Source: Candidatus Altimarinota bacterium (lineage in GTDB: Bacteria; Patescibacteriota; Gracilibacteria; BD1-5; UBA6164). Taken from it: 64,000 bases of DNA. A program made the position numbers and the translations under genes. Location: the NCBI GenBank assembly GCA_019454605.1, contig JACFNZ010000002.1:1-64000 (forward strand), given 5' to 3'. Below the pieces are notes generated by a model. The model had not been told where the DNA came from. It saw nothing but the letters and a program-made list of their open reading frames with translations, and searched no databases. Positions 10,408 to 20,779 of the stretch are shown in pieces (the first letter of the stretch is position 1; every line of letters begins with the position of its first letter).

Positions 10408-11424
10408 ATGATAAATATTGATATTTATTGACTAAAAGTTTTGGTTAAAACTGATGATATTGAATTAAAGGGTTTTATAAAAAGATATTATAGTATTTTT
10501 TTAGTTGATAAATTAAGTGATTTTGATATCGAAATTAATTTAGATAGATATTGATATTTTTCTAAAAATTTATTTTTAGATGATTTATCTCAATATACTA
10601 CTATTTGAGATAGTGTTAAAATTGATTTTAATTGAGATAAATATTATTTTGAAGATAGAGAAATTAAATGATTGATAAAATTTTTAAATAATTGAAAAAT
10701 TGTAATAAACTGATTTTTAAAACCAAGAAAAATACATCATATTGTCCATATTTTATTACAGTGATTTGATAGGATAGATAAATATTATAATAGATTTATT
10801 ATAAAATCTTTAATACATGATATCATTTTCATTTTACTTGAAAAAAAATTAGCAATTAATATTTTACATGCTACAGCAGTAACAAATTGAATTAATACTT
10901 TTATTTTTACATGATTATGATGAAGTTGAAAATCAACTTTAGCATCTAGTTTTTTATCTAAAAAATGATATAAGATATTATCTGATAATTATTGTTTAGT
11001 AAAAGAAAATAAATTATATCCTTTCCCAGAATTACCAAGAATAACAAAAGAGACAACTAAATTATTATGAATAGAAGAGTGAAAAAAAGCAGACTGAATT
11101 AAGACATATTTGAATAATGAATTGTCATGAATAAAAAAAGAATATAAAATTGATAAAGTTTTTATTTGTTCTTATTGAAATAATTTAAGTATAAATAAAT
11201 TAGATGATAAAGAATATATTTTTGAAAATTTATTTTCAATAAATAACTATACAAAAGAGTTTCCTGAATATTTGAATTTATCTTTGTTATCATTGATAAA
11301 TAAATTTAATACCTGAAAGCAAAGGTTAAATACTTTATCTACTTTTGTAGAAAATAATAATTTTTATCTTTTGCAAAATGATAAAAATATAGAATTTAAT
11401 TTAGAAAAAATAGAAAATGTATAA
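10408..11424 (+). CDS. HprK-like P-loop kinase of polysaccharide cluster
   Basis: A 338-residue protein with a clear Walker A, GLGGSGKST, near residues 168-176, just after 'LHATAVTNGINTFIFT', which is the strand and turn of HPr kinase/phosphorylase C-domains, and 'KILSDNYCLVK' as the next conserved strand. No HPr kinase N-domain is present, so this is one of the 'HprK-like' kinases found in surface-glycan or peptide clusters. Substrate unknown. Its TAA overlaps the next gene's start by 8 nt, indicating coupling to the nucleotidyltransferase-like protein. Confidence 0.75.
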
Positions 11425-12403
11425 ATTTTTAAATTTTCCAAAATCAATACCTATTGAGGAATATGAGAATCAAACTAAAGAATTTTTAAATGACTTAAAT
11501 AGTTTATATATAAATAATAAATTTTCTTTATATAGTATTTGAGAACTATGACTTCTTTGAGTTTCTGATTTAGATTTTTTAATTATTAGTCAAGATTTTT
11601 TATTTAAAAAGAATATTTTAGATATAATAAAAAAATATAATTTAATTGATACTCCTATTTTTTTAGAATATTCAAAAATTGATAACATAGAATATTTAAC
11701 TCATCATTATAATTTTAACTATGTTTGAGGATATAAAATTGATGAAAAATTATTGATTAAGAATAACAAAAATTTATTTTTAATATACTCTTGGAAGGTT
11801 TTATTTTTCTCATGACTTAGAAATTTTTATATTCCATTTTTTAAAAAAGAAATAAATGTAAAAAAGACTTTAAGTTGGATAAATGATTTAAGATATCCTA
11901 TTTATTATTTATCAAAAATTACTAATTTAGATAAAGAAATATTAGATTTTATTAATGAATATGAAAATTTTAGAAAAAATTGGTTTAATAATCCAGATGA
12001 GAAAAAACTTGTTATATTTTTAGAAAAATCAATAAAATACACTTGGGATTTAATATTTATATTTTCAAAAGAAATGTTTGTAATAACCAGTATAGATACT
12101 TCTATTTATTGAAGATTTCCTACAATTTTTAAAAATAATAATAATCAGGAATTTTTTATTAAGAAAACAGAACAATATTTTAAAAAAATTAGTAAAATAG
12201 ATAGATTTCTTGTTTTACCAATATCAATGAATTACAAACTATGGGATGATAAAATAAAAAAAGATTTAAATATAATTTTATCTATGAATAAAAACTTTTT
12301 AAAGTTTTGATTTATATGATTAAAATTAAATATTTTACTTTTTCTAAAAAAAATAATTGATTTTATAAAAATAAAACTTTTTGAGAAATATGAAAAAATT
12401 TAA
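11417..12403 (+). CDS. Nucleotidyltransferase-fold protein (NTP_transf_5-like)
   Basis: A 328-residue protein with the nucleotidyltransferase core 'SIGELGLLGVSDLDFLIIS' near residues 39-57: a Gly-containing turn and a D-x-D metal motif. The rest is helical with 'WINDLRYPIYYLSK' in the middle and a hydrophobic tail ('FGFIGLKLNILLFLKKIIDF'). HprK-like kinases and uncharacterised nucleotidyltransferases are often encoded side by side, which supports this pairing. It overlaps the kinase by 8 nt and the next gene by 14 nt. Product unknown. Confidence 0.55.
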
Positions 12404-13463
12404 TTATTTTATGAATTGATTTCAATTTCAATATTTAATATTTGATAAATATTTATCAAATATATTTAAAATTGTTTTAAAATATCCAAGTATATGAAAA
12501 TATATGCCTTGATATAAATATATTCCTTTAAATTATTTACTTATTAAAAAACTATATAAAACTTGAGAGATTCAAAAATATGATATAGTTCATTTTAATA
12601 ATACTGAAAATTTTTTAAATTTTAAAAAAATACCAAATCAAATATCAATTGCAGAATCTCATTGATTTGATTTTTGAGTTAATTATGAAAGATTTTTAAA
12701 AGATGAAAAAAATATAATAAAAAAAATTCTTTGATATATCATAGATAAATTAATTTGATGGAAAATTAGACAAAAAATACAAGAATTTGATATTTATTAT
12801 TGTTCTACTCCTGATATGTTAGAACCACTTAAAAAAATTAGAAATGATGTGAAGTGGTTACCAAATCCCATAAATACAGATATATTTAAACCAGATTGAA
12901 ATATTATTAAATTAGAGTGAAATCCAGCTTGTTTTTTCCCAACAAGACTTCATTGAGATAAAAAACCAGAATATGCTATAAAAATATTTCAAGAATATAT
13001 AAAACCAAATTATCCAAAAGCAACACTTCATTTACTTAATCAATGATTTGAGGTTGAAAAATATAAAAAACTATTAAATGATGAAAAAACTTATTTTTGG
13101 CATGATTTTATGGATAAAGAAACATTAGCTTCAAAAATAAGATGATCAGATTTTTGCTTTTGAGATTTTTCTATATGATGATTAAGTTTGATGCCTATGC
13201 AAATTATGGCTTGTAAAAAACCTATTATAACTTATGATATGCATGAGTTAATAAAAATTGAAAGAGATGAATTATTAGATTTAACAAAAAAACTTTTTGA
13301 AGATGAAGATTTTAAAAAATCTTATATTGAAAGAAATTATAAATATATTATTGACTTTCATAGCGAAAAAAGTATATGTAAAATACATTTAGAAAACTTA
13401 AAACCATTTTTAAAAGAAAAACTTGATTTGTCTGATGAAGATATAAATGAATTAACTATATAA
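12390..13463 (+). CDS. GT4-like glycosyltransferase
   Basis: A 357-residue GT-B-like protein. Features: 'YDIVHFNNTENFLNFKKIPNQISIAESHGFDFG' in the N-domain, 'YCSTPDMLEPLKKIRNDVKWLPNPINTDIFKPDG' at the linker (a hallmark 'lpNpidt..F' of GT4), 'FFPTRLHGDKKPEYAIKIFQ' starting the donor domain and 'SDFCFGDFSIGGLSLMPMQIMACKKPIITYD' where E-x7-E would be. The canonical glutamates are absent. Fifth glycosyltransferase of the cluster; it ends just before a fragment of the PIG-L gene. Confidence 0.78.
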
Positions 13464-13467
13464 AAAT

Positions 13468-13527
13468 ATGAAAAAAATATTAGCAATATGACCCCATCCA
13501 GATGATATAGAACTTTGAATTTTTTAA
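13468..13527 (+). pseudogene. Truncated duplicate of PIG-L deacetylase 5' end
   Basis: Twenty codons ending in TAA that repeat the start of the PIG-L gene at 14894: the first 16-17 residues (IGPHPDDIELG included) are the same, with only two base differences over about 51 nt (ATT/ACT and CCC/CCA). After codon 17 the sequence diverges. The DUF4143-type ATPase gene lies between the two copies, so this looks like the severed or duplicated end of the original gene, left when the ATPase gene was inserted. Confidence 0.8.
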
Positions 13528-13595
13528 TTGACTTTCATTAAAAATTAACTAAACTAATATTACTAATTTAACTTTAGTAGGCTTATTGCAATAAT

Positions 13596-14879
13596 ATGTA
13601 TATACAAAGATTTATAGAAAAAGATATCATAAAATATATTGATGCAAAAGAGTATATTGCTATTATTTGACCAAGACAAGTGTGAAAAACAACATTTGTA
13701 AAACATTTAATGGCTATTTATAAAAATAGTTTTTATTATAATTTTGAAGATTTTAGTATAAAAAATGATTTTGAAAAAAATCCTATATGATTTATAAAAA
13801 ACCATATAAATTCTACTCAAAAAAATATATTATTTTTTGATGAATTTCAATATGTAAAAGATGCTTGAAATTTATTAAAACTTATTTTTGATACTTTTGA
13901 GGATAAAATCAAAATTATTATCACTGGATCATCAAGTCTACATTTAAAAGAAATATGAGCAAAGATGACTTGAAGAATGTTTAGTTTTGATATGTATTGA
14001 CTTTCTTTAGATGAGATTTTATTGCATAAAAATTCAAGTTATCTTAATTCTAAAAATATAATTAATTCAAAGTTTGATTTTCTTAATGTCAGTATTGATG
14101 ATAAAGATTTTTTAGATTTTAGAGATATTTCTTTTGTAAATCATATAAAAAATATAGTTGATGAATATATAATTTGGTGATGAAAGCCTGTAATTATAAA
14201 ATCTGATTCTATTCAAGATAAAAATATAGCCTTGAGTAATTTTACACAAAATTATATAAACAAAGATATAGTAAATCTTTTAAAGGTAAGAAATATAGAT
14301 AAATTTTCTAATTTAATGGTAAGTTTATCTATTCTTATATGACAACAAATAGTTAATGAAAATTTATCAAATGATTTATGAATAAATATTGTTACTTTAA
14401 ATGAATATTTAAATTATCTAAATAATACATTTATAAATAAACTTATAAATCCATATCATAAAAATAGTTTAAATGAGCTAAAAAAACAAAAAATAGAATA
14501 CTTTTATGATTTATGAATAAGAAATTATCTCATTAAAAACTTTAATAACTTAGATATAAGGATTGATAATTGACACTTGCTTGAAAATTATATATTTTTG
14601 AGATTAGAAGAAAGGAAACAAGAATATATTTCACTAAATTATTGGAGAGAAAAATCAGGAAATGAAGTTGATTTTGTTATAAAAATGCATAATAAAATAA
14701 TTCCTATAGAAGTAAAATATCAAAATTTTAAAAAATGAGAAATTACAACATGAATGAAAAAATTTAATGATTTATATGAAAAAGAAATAAAGTATAATAT
14801 TGTTATCACAAAAGACTTGTTAGATATTTGAAATATAAATAACAAAAAGATATATTTTATTCCATACTATTTATTTTAA
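13596..14879 (+). CDS. AAA/DUF4143 family ATP-binding protein
   Basis: A 427-residue protein of the widespread AAA_14 + DUF4143 family. Walker A 'IIGPRQVGKTTFVKHL' (residues 24-39), Walker B 'ILFFDEFQYV', sensor 'IIITGSSSLHL', and a C-terminal domain with 'NYWREKSGNEVDFVIKMHNKIIPIEVKY', which resembles a PD-(D/E)xK core (D...E-V-K). The family is mobile and of uncertain role; members often occur as single-gene cargo. Here it sits inside the polysaccharide operon between two copies of the PIG-L 5' end, a sign of recent insertion. Confidence 0.85.
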
Positions 14880-14893
14880 AAATTATTATTACT

Positions 14894-15499
14894 ATGAAAA
14901 AAATACTAGCAATATGACCACATCCAGATGATATAGAACTTTGATGTTTTTGAACTATGTGTAGATATGCATCTGAATGAGATGATATTAATTTTCTTGT
15001 TTTAACTAAGTGAGAGTGATGATCTAATTGATTAGATAGAACAAATGAAGCTAAAGAAAGTGCATCTTTATTAAAATGTAATTTATTTATAGAAAACTTA
15101 AAAGATAAATATGTTTCTGAATGAGTTGAAACAATTTCTGTAATAGAAAAATATATAAATAAAATTAAACCAGATATAGTTTTTATACCATCAAGGTATG
15201 ATACACATCAAGATCATAGAGCAATTCATTATGCCTCTTTGGTAGCTACAAGATTGATAAATGAAATATATATTTATCAATCTCCTAGCACAAACACTGA
15301 TTTTAAACCAAATTATTATGTTGATATAACTGATTTTATTGAAACAAAATTAAAAGCTGTAAAAATTCATTCATCACAATGATGAAAAGTATATATGGCT
15401 GATAGAGCAGTTAAATGACTTGCTGAATATAGAGCCTTTGATATATTTAGAAATGATAAATTTTTTGAAGCATTTGAACTTTTTAGATCTATAAAATAA
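14894..15499 (+). CDS. PIG-L/LmbE-type zinc deacetylase
   Basis: A 201-residue N-acetyl-sugar deacetylase. The zinc-binding motif HPDD is at residues 9-12 within 'ILAIGPHPDDIELGCFGT', and a second site 'PSRYDTHQDHRAIHYASL' holds the H-x2-H ligands; 'TKGEGGSNGLDRTNEAK' is the family's conserved loop. It probably removes an acetyl group from a HexNAc residue of the glycan precursor. WbqC follows immediately (8 nt), a frequent partner in polysaccharide clusters. Confidence 0.92.
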
Positions 15500-15507
15500 A
15501 ATTAAAT

Positions 15508-16176
15508 ATGATTTGTTCTATCCATCAACCAAACTATATACCATATCTTTGACTATTTAATAAAATAAAACAATCAGATGTATTTGTTATTTATGATATT
15601 GCTCAATATACAAAATGAGATTATCATAATAGAAATAAAGTAAAATGATCTAATTGAGAAGTATTATTAACTTTACCAGTTTTTGTTAATTTTTGACAAG
15701 AAATTAAGGATGTGAGATTTAATAATTCTATTTTAAAAAAACATTTTCAAACTATAGAGCAAAATTATAAAAAAGCAAAGTTTTATAATGATTATATAAC
15801 TAAAATAAAAGAAATATATGATTATAAATGAGATAGTATTTCTGAATTTAATACAATTACTATAAAAAAAATATGTGAATTACTTTGAATAAAAACTAAG
15901 TTTATTATTTTGTCTGATCTTATAAATTCTATGGAATCTAAAAATACAGATGCTTTAATAGATATTTGTAAATTAGTTTGAGCTACAGAGTATATTTCTT
16001 GAGCAGGATGAAAAAATTATATTGAAGAAAGTAAATTTACTCAAGCTTGAATTATTTTACATTATCAGGATTATCATCACCCAAACTATAATCAATTATG
16101 GTGAGATTTTATACCTTATATGAGTATAATTGATTTAATATTAAATGAATGAGAAAATAGTATTAATCTTATTTAA
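15508..16176 (+). CDS. WbqC family protein
   Basis: A 222-residue WbqC-like protein, recognised by the N-terminal 'IHQPNYIPYLGLFNKIKQSDVFVIYDIAQYTKGDYHNRN', the 'LLTLPVF' strand and the C-terminal 'YHHPNYNQLWGDFIPYMSIIDLILNEG'. WbqC proteins occur in O-antigen and related clusters and are thought to be transferases for modified sugars or amino-acid substituents. It is tightly linked to PIG-L upstream and the epimerase downstream (3 nt). Confidence 0.9.
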
Positions 16177-16179
16177 AAT

Positions 16180-16935
16180 ATGCCTTTTAGAGCCCATACC
16201 CACAAACTAAAAAACTTTGAAATATCATTTTCTCCAAAAAGATGATGAATTATAACAAGTATCAAACAAGATATTCATGAAATACTCTATCTAAATTTAG
16301 ATACTTTTAATAATCCAGAAAAAAATGTGAGAGGTGGTATCCCACTCCTTTTTCCAAATGCTTGACCACTTGATAATGGAGATATTTACAAATTAAATCA
16401 ACATTGATTTGTAAGAAATAGTATTTTTGAAATTGAAAGTATAACAAGTAAAAATATTACACTAAAACTAATACTTGAAGAGAAATATAAAGAAGTTTTT
16501 CCATTTAGTTTTGAATACAAACTTTTGATTTCAACTCAAGATGATTTTTTAAAAATCACTCAATATATAAAAAATACTTGAAAAGTTTCAATGCCTGTTT
16601 CTCCAGGATTTCATCCTTACTTTTTGGTAGATAATAAATTAAAAAAAGATGTAAAGTTTAGTTTTTCAGGTGATAATTATTTTGATATTTGGTCTATTTG
16701 AGATACAAAAGAATTAAAAAATCCTTGAAAGTTTGAAGTAGATTTTTGAGAATATATTTTAGAATTTGATTATGATAAAATATTTAAATATATTTGGCTT
16801 TGGAGTGAAGAGTGAAAGGATTTTTTGTGTATAGAACCAATTTATGAAAAAGAAAATGGACTTTTAGATAATCCATTTATTTTATGAACAGGTGAGAGTG
16901 TAGAGATGAGTATGGGAGTAAAAATAAAGAAGTAA
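16180..16935 (+). CDS. Aldose 1-epimerase family protein
   Basis: A 251-residue beta-sandwich protein of the galactose mutarotase/YeaD superfamily. Diagnostic stretches are 'GGIPLLFPNAGPL', 'HGFVRNSIFEIE', 'PVSPGFHPYFLV' (catalytic His) and the C-terminal 'FLCIEPIYEKENGLLDNP', with the general-base Glu in 'EPIY'. It would interconvert sugar anomers, here probably of sugar phosphates feeding the glycan. Last gene of the plus-strand cluster; it converges with the RelE-like module, with 1 nt between stop codons. Confidence 0.88.
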
Positions 16936-16936
16936 C

Positions 16937-17185
16937 TTATTGATGATTATCTATTTTATAAATAAGTAAGTCTCAATCTTTATCAATAGTTCAAATTGCT
17001 CTAAATTGCTTATTTATTCTAAAATACCATATATTTGATCATTTTGGTTTTCTTTCTTTAAAATAATTTCAAGAGTTTATATTTTTTAATACATTTATTT
17101 TAGATTTTTTATATTGTTCTAATAAATTTCTTTTTTCTAAATATTTCAAAATACCTTCATCTTCTAATATATTATTTATAATCAT
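16937..17185 (-). CDS. RelE/ParE-like toxin
   Basis: An 82-residue protein whose C-terminal half, 'GSNIWYFRINKQFRAIGTIDKDGDLLIYKIDNHQ', matches the RelE/ParE fold pattern: two central strands with an RINKQ-R motif and a final strand ending in I-x-N-H. RelE-like toxins cleave mRNA on the ribosome, ParE-like ones block gyrase; which one cannot be said. It is encoded 5 nt after a small acidic protein, in the antitoxin-toxin order. Confidence 0.62.
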
Positions 17186-17190
17186 ATTTT

Positions 17191-17406
17191 TTATATATTT
17201 GTAAATAATAATTTATCTTTTTTTAAAATTTCATCTTTTCATTTTAAAATATCTTTAGAAACATCATTTTTATCTAATTCATATAAATTACTATTTTCAT
17301 CTTCAATAAAAGTAATAAGTATTTTTGACTTTTTACCTAAATAATCATATTTATTATTAAAAATAACTTTATCATTTTCTAAAAATGCTTCAATTGTATT
17401 ATACAT
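17191..17406 (-). CDS. Putative antitoxin of RelE-like module
   Basis: A 71-residue protein (begins MYNTIEAFLENDKVIF, ends LLFTNI) encoded 5 nt upstream of the RelE-like toxin. No known DNA-binding motif is evident, though the size, charge and position fit an antitoxin. The ATG at 17406 diverges from grpE across a 179-nt A+T-rich gap. Confidence 0.5.
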
Positions 17407-17585
17407 AAAAATTATTTTAATTAATTAATTAATTTAATTTATTATACAAAAGAAATATATTTTTCAAATTTTAATTTTTGATAAAACATAATTTAAAAAA
17501 ATCTCTAAAATAAAAATCTCAAAACTTGAAAAAATTAAAAAATCTATATAATTGTTTATAAATAATATTTAATAATTACAAAAAA

Positions 17586-18122
17586 ATGACACAAAAAGAT
17601 GAAACATTAGAAACTGATTTAAATGATTTAGAACAAGAAATAGAAATACTTGAAGAATCACAAGAAGATGAGCAAAACATAAAAAATACTAAAGAAAGTG
17701 ATGAGATTTTAAAATTAAAAGATCTACTTAATAGAACTCAAGCTGATTATTTAAACTTTAAAACAAGAAGTGAAAGAGATAGAGAAGATATGATGTTTTT
17801 TTTAAAGTATGATATTTTAAAAAAAATATTACCAAGAATTGATGATATTGAAAGAATTATAAAAAACACTAAAGATGAAGAGAAAAACTCAAGTTTATTT
17901 GACTGACTTTTGATATTAGAAAAATCATTAAAACAAGACCTAAAATGACTTTGAGTAGAGCAATTTGATTCAATTTGACAAGAAATTGATCCAAATAAAC
18001 ATGAAGTTATGACTCAAATACCAAGTCCTTGAAATGAAGGAAAAATAATTGATGAATTTGAAAAATGATATATTCTTTGAGATAGAACTCTAAGAGTTGC
18101 AAAAGTAGTAGTTTGATGTTAG
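17586..18122 (+). CDS. grpE: Nucleotide exchange factor GrpE
   Basis: Co-chaperone that releases ADP from DnaK. The 178-residue protein has an acidic N-tail, a long coiled coil ('LKDLLNRTQADYLNFKTRSERDREDMMFFLKYDILKKILPRIDDIERI' region, residues 44-95) and the C-terminal beta-wing with 'IDPNKHEVMTQIPSPGNEGKIIDEFEKGYILGDRTLRVAKVVVG', which is the GrpE signature. Five TGA codons fall on expected glycines, for example in 'KGY' and 'LGDR'. dnaK and dnaJ are not adjacent. Confidence 0.95.
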
Positions 18123-18143
18123 TTTATTTATTTTTTATATTTT

Positions 18144-18887
18144 ATGTTTAAATTAATAGCTTTTGATATGGATGGGACTTTAGCTCCATCAAAATGACAA
18201 ATGGACCCAGAAATGACTGATTTATTTAAAAAATTACTTACAAAATATAAAGTTGCAATTATTTCAGGATGAGATTATGTTCAATTTGAAAAACAAGTTA
18301 TATCTTTTTTGTGAGATGATGAAAATATTTTAAAAAATCTTTTTATATTACCAACTTGTTGAACTAAATTATATAAATTTGAAAATAAAAATTGGCAAAA
18401 AATATATTCTCTTGATTTTACTTTAGAGGAAAGACAATATATTGTAAAAGTGCTTGAAGATGCTATAATAGATCTTGATTTAAAACCAGAAACTATTTGG
18501 TGAAAACAAGTAGAAGATAGATGAACTCAAATTACATTTTCTGCTTTATGACAAGAAGCTCCTTTAGAAGTAAAACACACTTGGGATAGAGATCAAGAAA
18601 AAAGAAAAAGAATTAGAAATTATATATTAAAAGATTTACAAAATTTTAATATTCTTATTTGATGATCAAGTTCTATAGATATTACAAAATCGTGAGTAGA
18701 TAAAGCTTATTGAATGAAGAAATTAAATGAAATTTTAGATATCTCTCTTGATGAAATGATTTTTGTTTGAGATGCTATTTTCCCAGGAGGAAATGACTAT
18801 CCGCCACTGACTATTTGAGTTACATCAAAAAAAGTAGAAACAATTGAAGATACAAAAAAATATATTAAAACTTTAATCACAAATTAA
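18144..18887 (+). CDS. HAD-IIB sugar phosphatase / phosphomannomutase-like
   Basis: A 247-residue HAD hydrolase with motif I DMDGTLAPS (residues 8-16), motif II 'VAIISGGD', a cap-domain insertion and motif IV 'DEMIFVGDAIFPGGNDYPPL'. The last motif is typical of HAD-IIB sucrose-phosphatase/phosphomannomutase-like proteins. It could act on mannose phosphates, which would feed ManC (39.3-40.7 kb) and the glycan cluster, but this is inference. Ends 1 nt before galE. Confidence 0.85.
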
Positions 18888-18888
18888 A

Positions 18889-19902
18889 ATGTCAAAAACT
18901 CTTTTAATAACTTGATGACTTTGATATATAGGTTCTCATGCAGTTGTTACTTTTACAAATACTTGATATAAATGTGTAATAATTGACAATTTATCAAATA
19001 CAAATTTAAATGTTTTAGAAAATATAAAAAAAACTCTAAATTGAATAGAGGTTGATTTTTATAAAATTGATTTGCTTGATAAAAAATGATTAAAAGAAGT
19101 ATTTTTAAAATATAATTTTGATTGAGTTTTGCATTTTGCTTGATTAAAAGCAGTTTGAGAAAGTTGTGAGAAACCATTTTTATATTATGAAAATAATGTA
19201 ATATGAAGCTTGAATTTATTTGAAATTATGAATGAATTTGAAGTTAAAAATATTATTTTTTCAAGTTCTGCAACTGTTTATAAACCAAAAGATTTAACTG
19301 ATTTTTGATTAAATGAAAAAGATGAAGTTTGAGAATGTTCTAATCCTTATTGAAGCACAAAATTTTTAATTGAAAATATTTTAAGAGATTTGGTAAAAGC
19401 TCGTCAATTTAAAGTTGTAAATTTAAGATATTTTAATCCTATTTGAGCTCATAAAGATGGATATTTATGAGAAAACCCAGTTTGAATACCAAACAATTTA
19501 TTGCCATATATTTTTAAAGTAGTAACTTGAGAGTTAAAAGAAGTATGAGTTTTTTGAAGTGATTATGATACTGTTGATGGGACTTGAGTTAGGGATTATA
19601 TAGATGTTTGTGATTTAATTGATTGACATTTAAAATCATATAAATATTTAGAAAATATTAACTCTCCAATCTTTGAAGTATTTAATTTATGAGTTTGAAA
19701 TTGAGTTTCAGTTATGCAAATGATTTTGGAGGTTTCAAAAATTGTAAAAAAAGAAGTTCCTTATAAAATACTTGATAGAAGACCAGGGGATTTAGCAACA
19801 GTTTATTGTGATCCAACTAAAGCAAAAAATATACTTTCTTGGGAGGCTAAAACTCCGCTAGAAGAAAGTTTAAAAAATAGTTATAATTTTTATAATAAAT
19901 AA
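18889..19902 (+). CDS. galE: UDP-glucose 4-epimerase
   Basis: Interconverts UDP-glucose and UDP-galactose using bound NAD. In the 337-residue protein the Rossmann motif TGGLGYIGSH (residues 8-17) has three TGA glycines; 'HFAGLKAVGES' binds NAD, 'SSSATVY' and 'YGSTK' carry the catalytic Ser/Tyr/Lys, 'LRYFNPIGAH' and 'GVRDYIDVCDL' bind the UDP-sugar. All catalytic residues are present. It supplies nucleotide sugars for the upstream glycan cluster. Confidence 0.97.
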
Positions 19903-19905
19903 ATA

Positions 19906-19933
19906 TTGACTAATAATTTTATTATGATAAAAT
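19906..19933 (+). promoter_or_regulatory. Putative sigma-70-type promoter
   Basis: TTGACT (19906-19911) and TAAAAT (19928-19933) with 16 nt between, in the 80-nt gap after galE and before a secreted protein gene. Matches the general bacterial promoter consensus; not tested. Confidence 0.45.
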
Positions 19934-19982
19934 TTTTTTGAAATTTAATTAATTTCAAATTTATTTTTATAATTTCTATTAT

Positions 19983-20723
19983 ATGGTTAAAAATAAAATA
20001 ATAACTTGATTTTTGGTTTGAAGTATATTTTTATCACCTTTAGTTTCTGGGGCAACTTATGATAATAAAGATAATTGATATAAAGCTCCTATAACTAAAA
20101 ATGAATTTAATTTTACTTTAAAAGTTGATTGAGATGATGTAATTTTAAATTGGACAAGATTTGATAATTTTTTAAAAAAAGATTTTAAATATTATAAAGT
20201 CGTGAGATCAAGCTCAAATCCAAATCCTGTATATCCAGATGATTGATATATAAAGTATGAAGATAATATATGAGTTACTTCATATACTGATGAAGATGCT
20301 GAAGATGGAATAAATTATTATAGAGTTTGTGCTATAACAGAGCAAAATGAAAGGTATTGTAGCAAAACTTTAGTTGCTAAAATAGTTGATATTGGTGACA
20401 ATAAAGAGGAAAAATATGAAGAAAAAGAAGTTGAAAAAAAGTATAATGAAGAAAAAAAAGTAGAAAATAAATGACTTTCTAAAGTAGTTACAAAAAAACT
20501 TAATGTAATAATTTCAAATTTTGAAAAAAAATTAAATGAAAAACTTTGAGATGAGACAGCAAAAAAAGTAGAAATACTAAATAATGCAATTGTTCAATTA
20601 GAAAAGTTAAAAGAAAAAAATAAAAAGGTAACAAATATTGTTGATTATGTGATTAAATGAATAAACAATATACTAAGTGAAAGTGATTTTAGTGAAATAG
20701 AGAAAATCTTAGAAGTGAAATAA
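19983..20723 (+). CDS. Secreted protein with Fn3-like domain and coiled coil
   Basis: A 246-residue protein. Residues 1-24 are a signal peptide (basic start, 'FLVGSIFLSPLVSGA'). Residues 33-125 resemble one fibronectin-III or Ig-like domain ('DDVILNWTRFDNF', 'YKVVRSSSN', 'GVTSYTDEDAEDGINYYRVCAITE'), the typical strand pattern for Fn3. The rest is Lys/Glu-rich and predicted coiled coil. Function unknown; a surface-binding role is likely. It is followed by a strong convergent terminator. Confidence 0.7.
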
Positions 20724-20743
20724 TTTTTTAAAACTAAAAGATA

Positions 20744-20778
20744 ATAAAAAAGCAAACAACTTGTTGTTTGCTTTTTTA
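20744..20778. terminator. Bidirectional rho-independent terminator
   Basis: Ten-bp stem AGCAAACAAC / GTTGTTTGCT (20751-20772) with a 2-nt loop, flanked by A5 and T6, between convergent genes; it serves both the Fn3-like gene and the giant minus-strand gene. Confidence 0.9.
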
Positions 20779-20779
20779 T

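Noticed and set aside
13528-13595. Terminal inverted repeats bounding the DUF4143 gene
   Set aside because: No inverted repeats or target-site duplication of transposon type were found; only the PIG-L 5' duplication is present.
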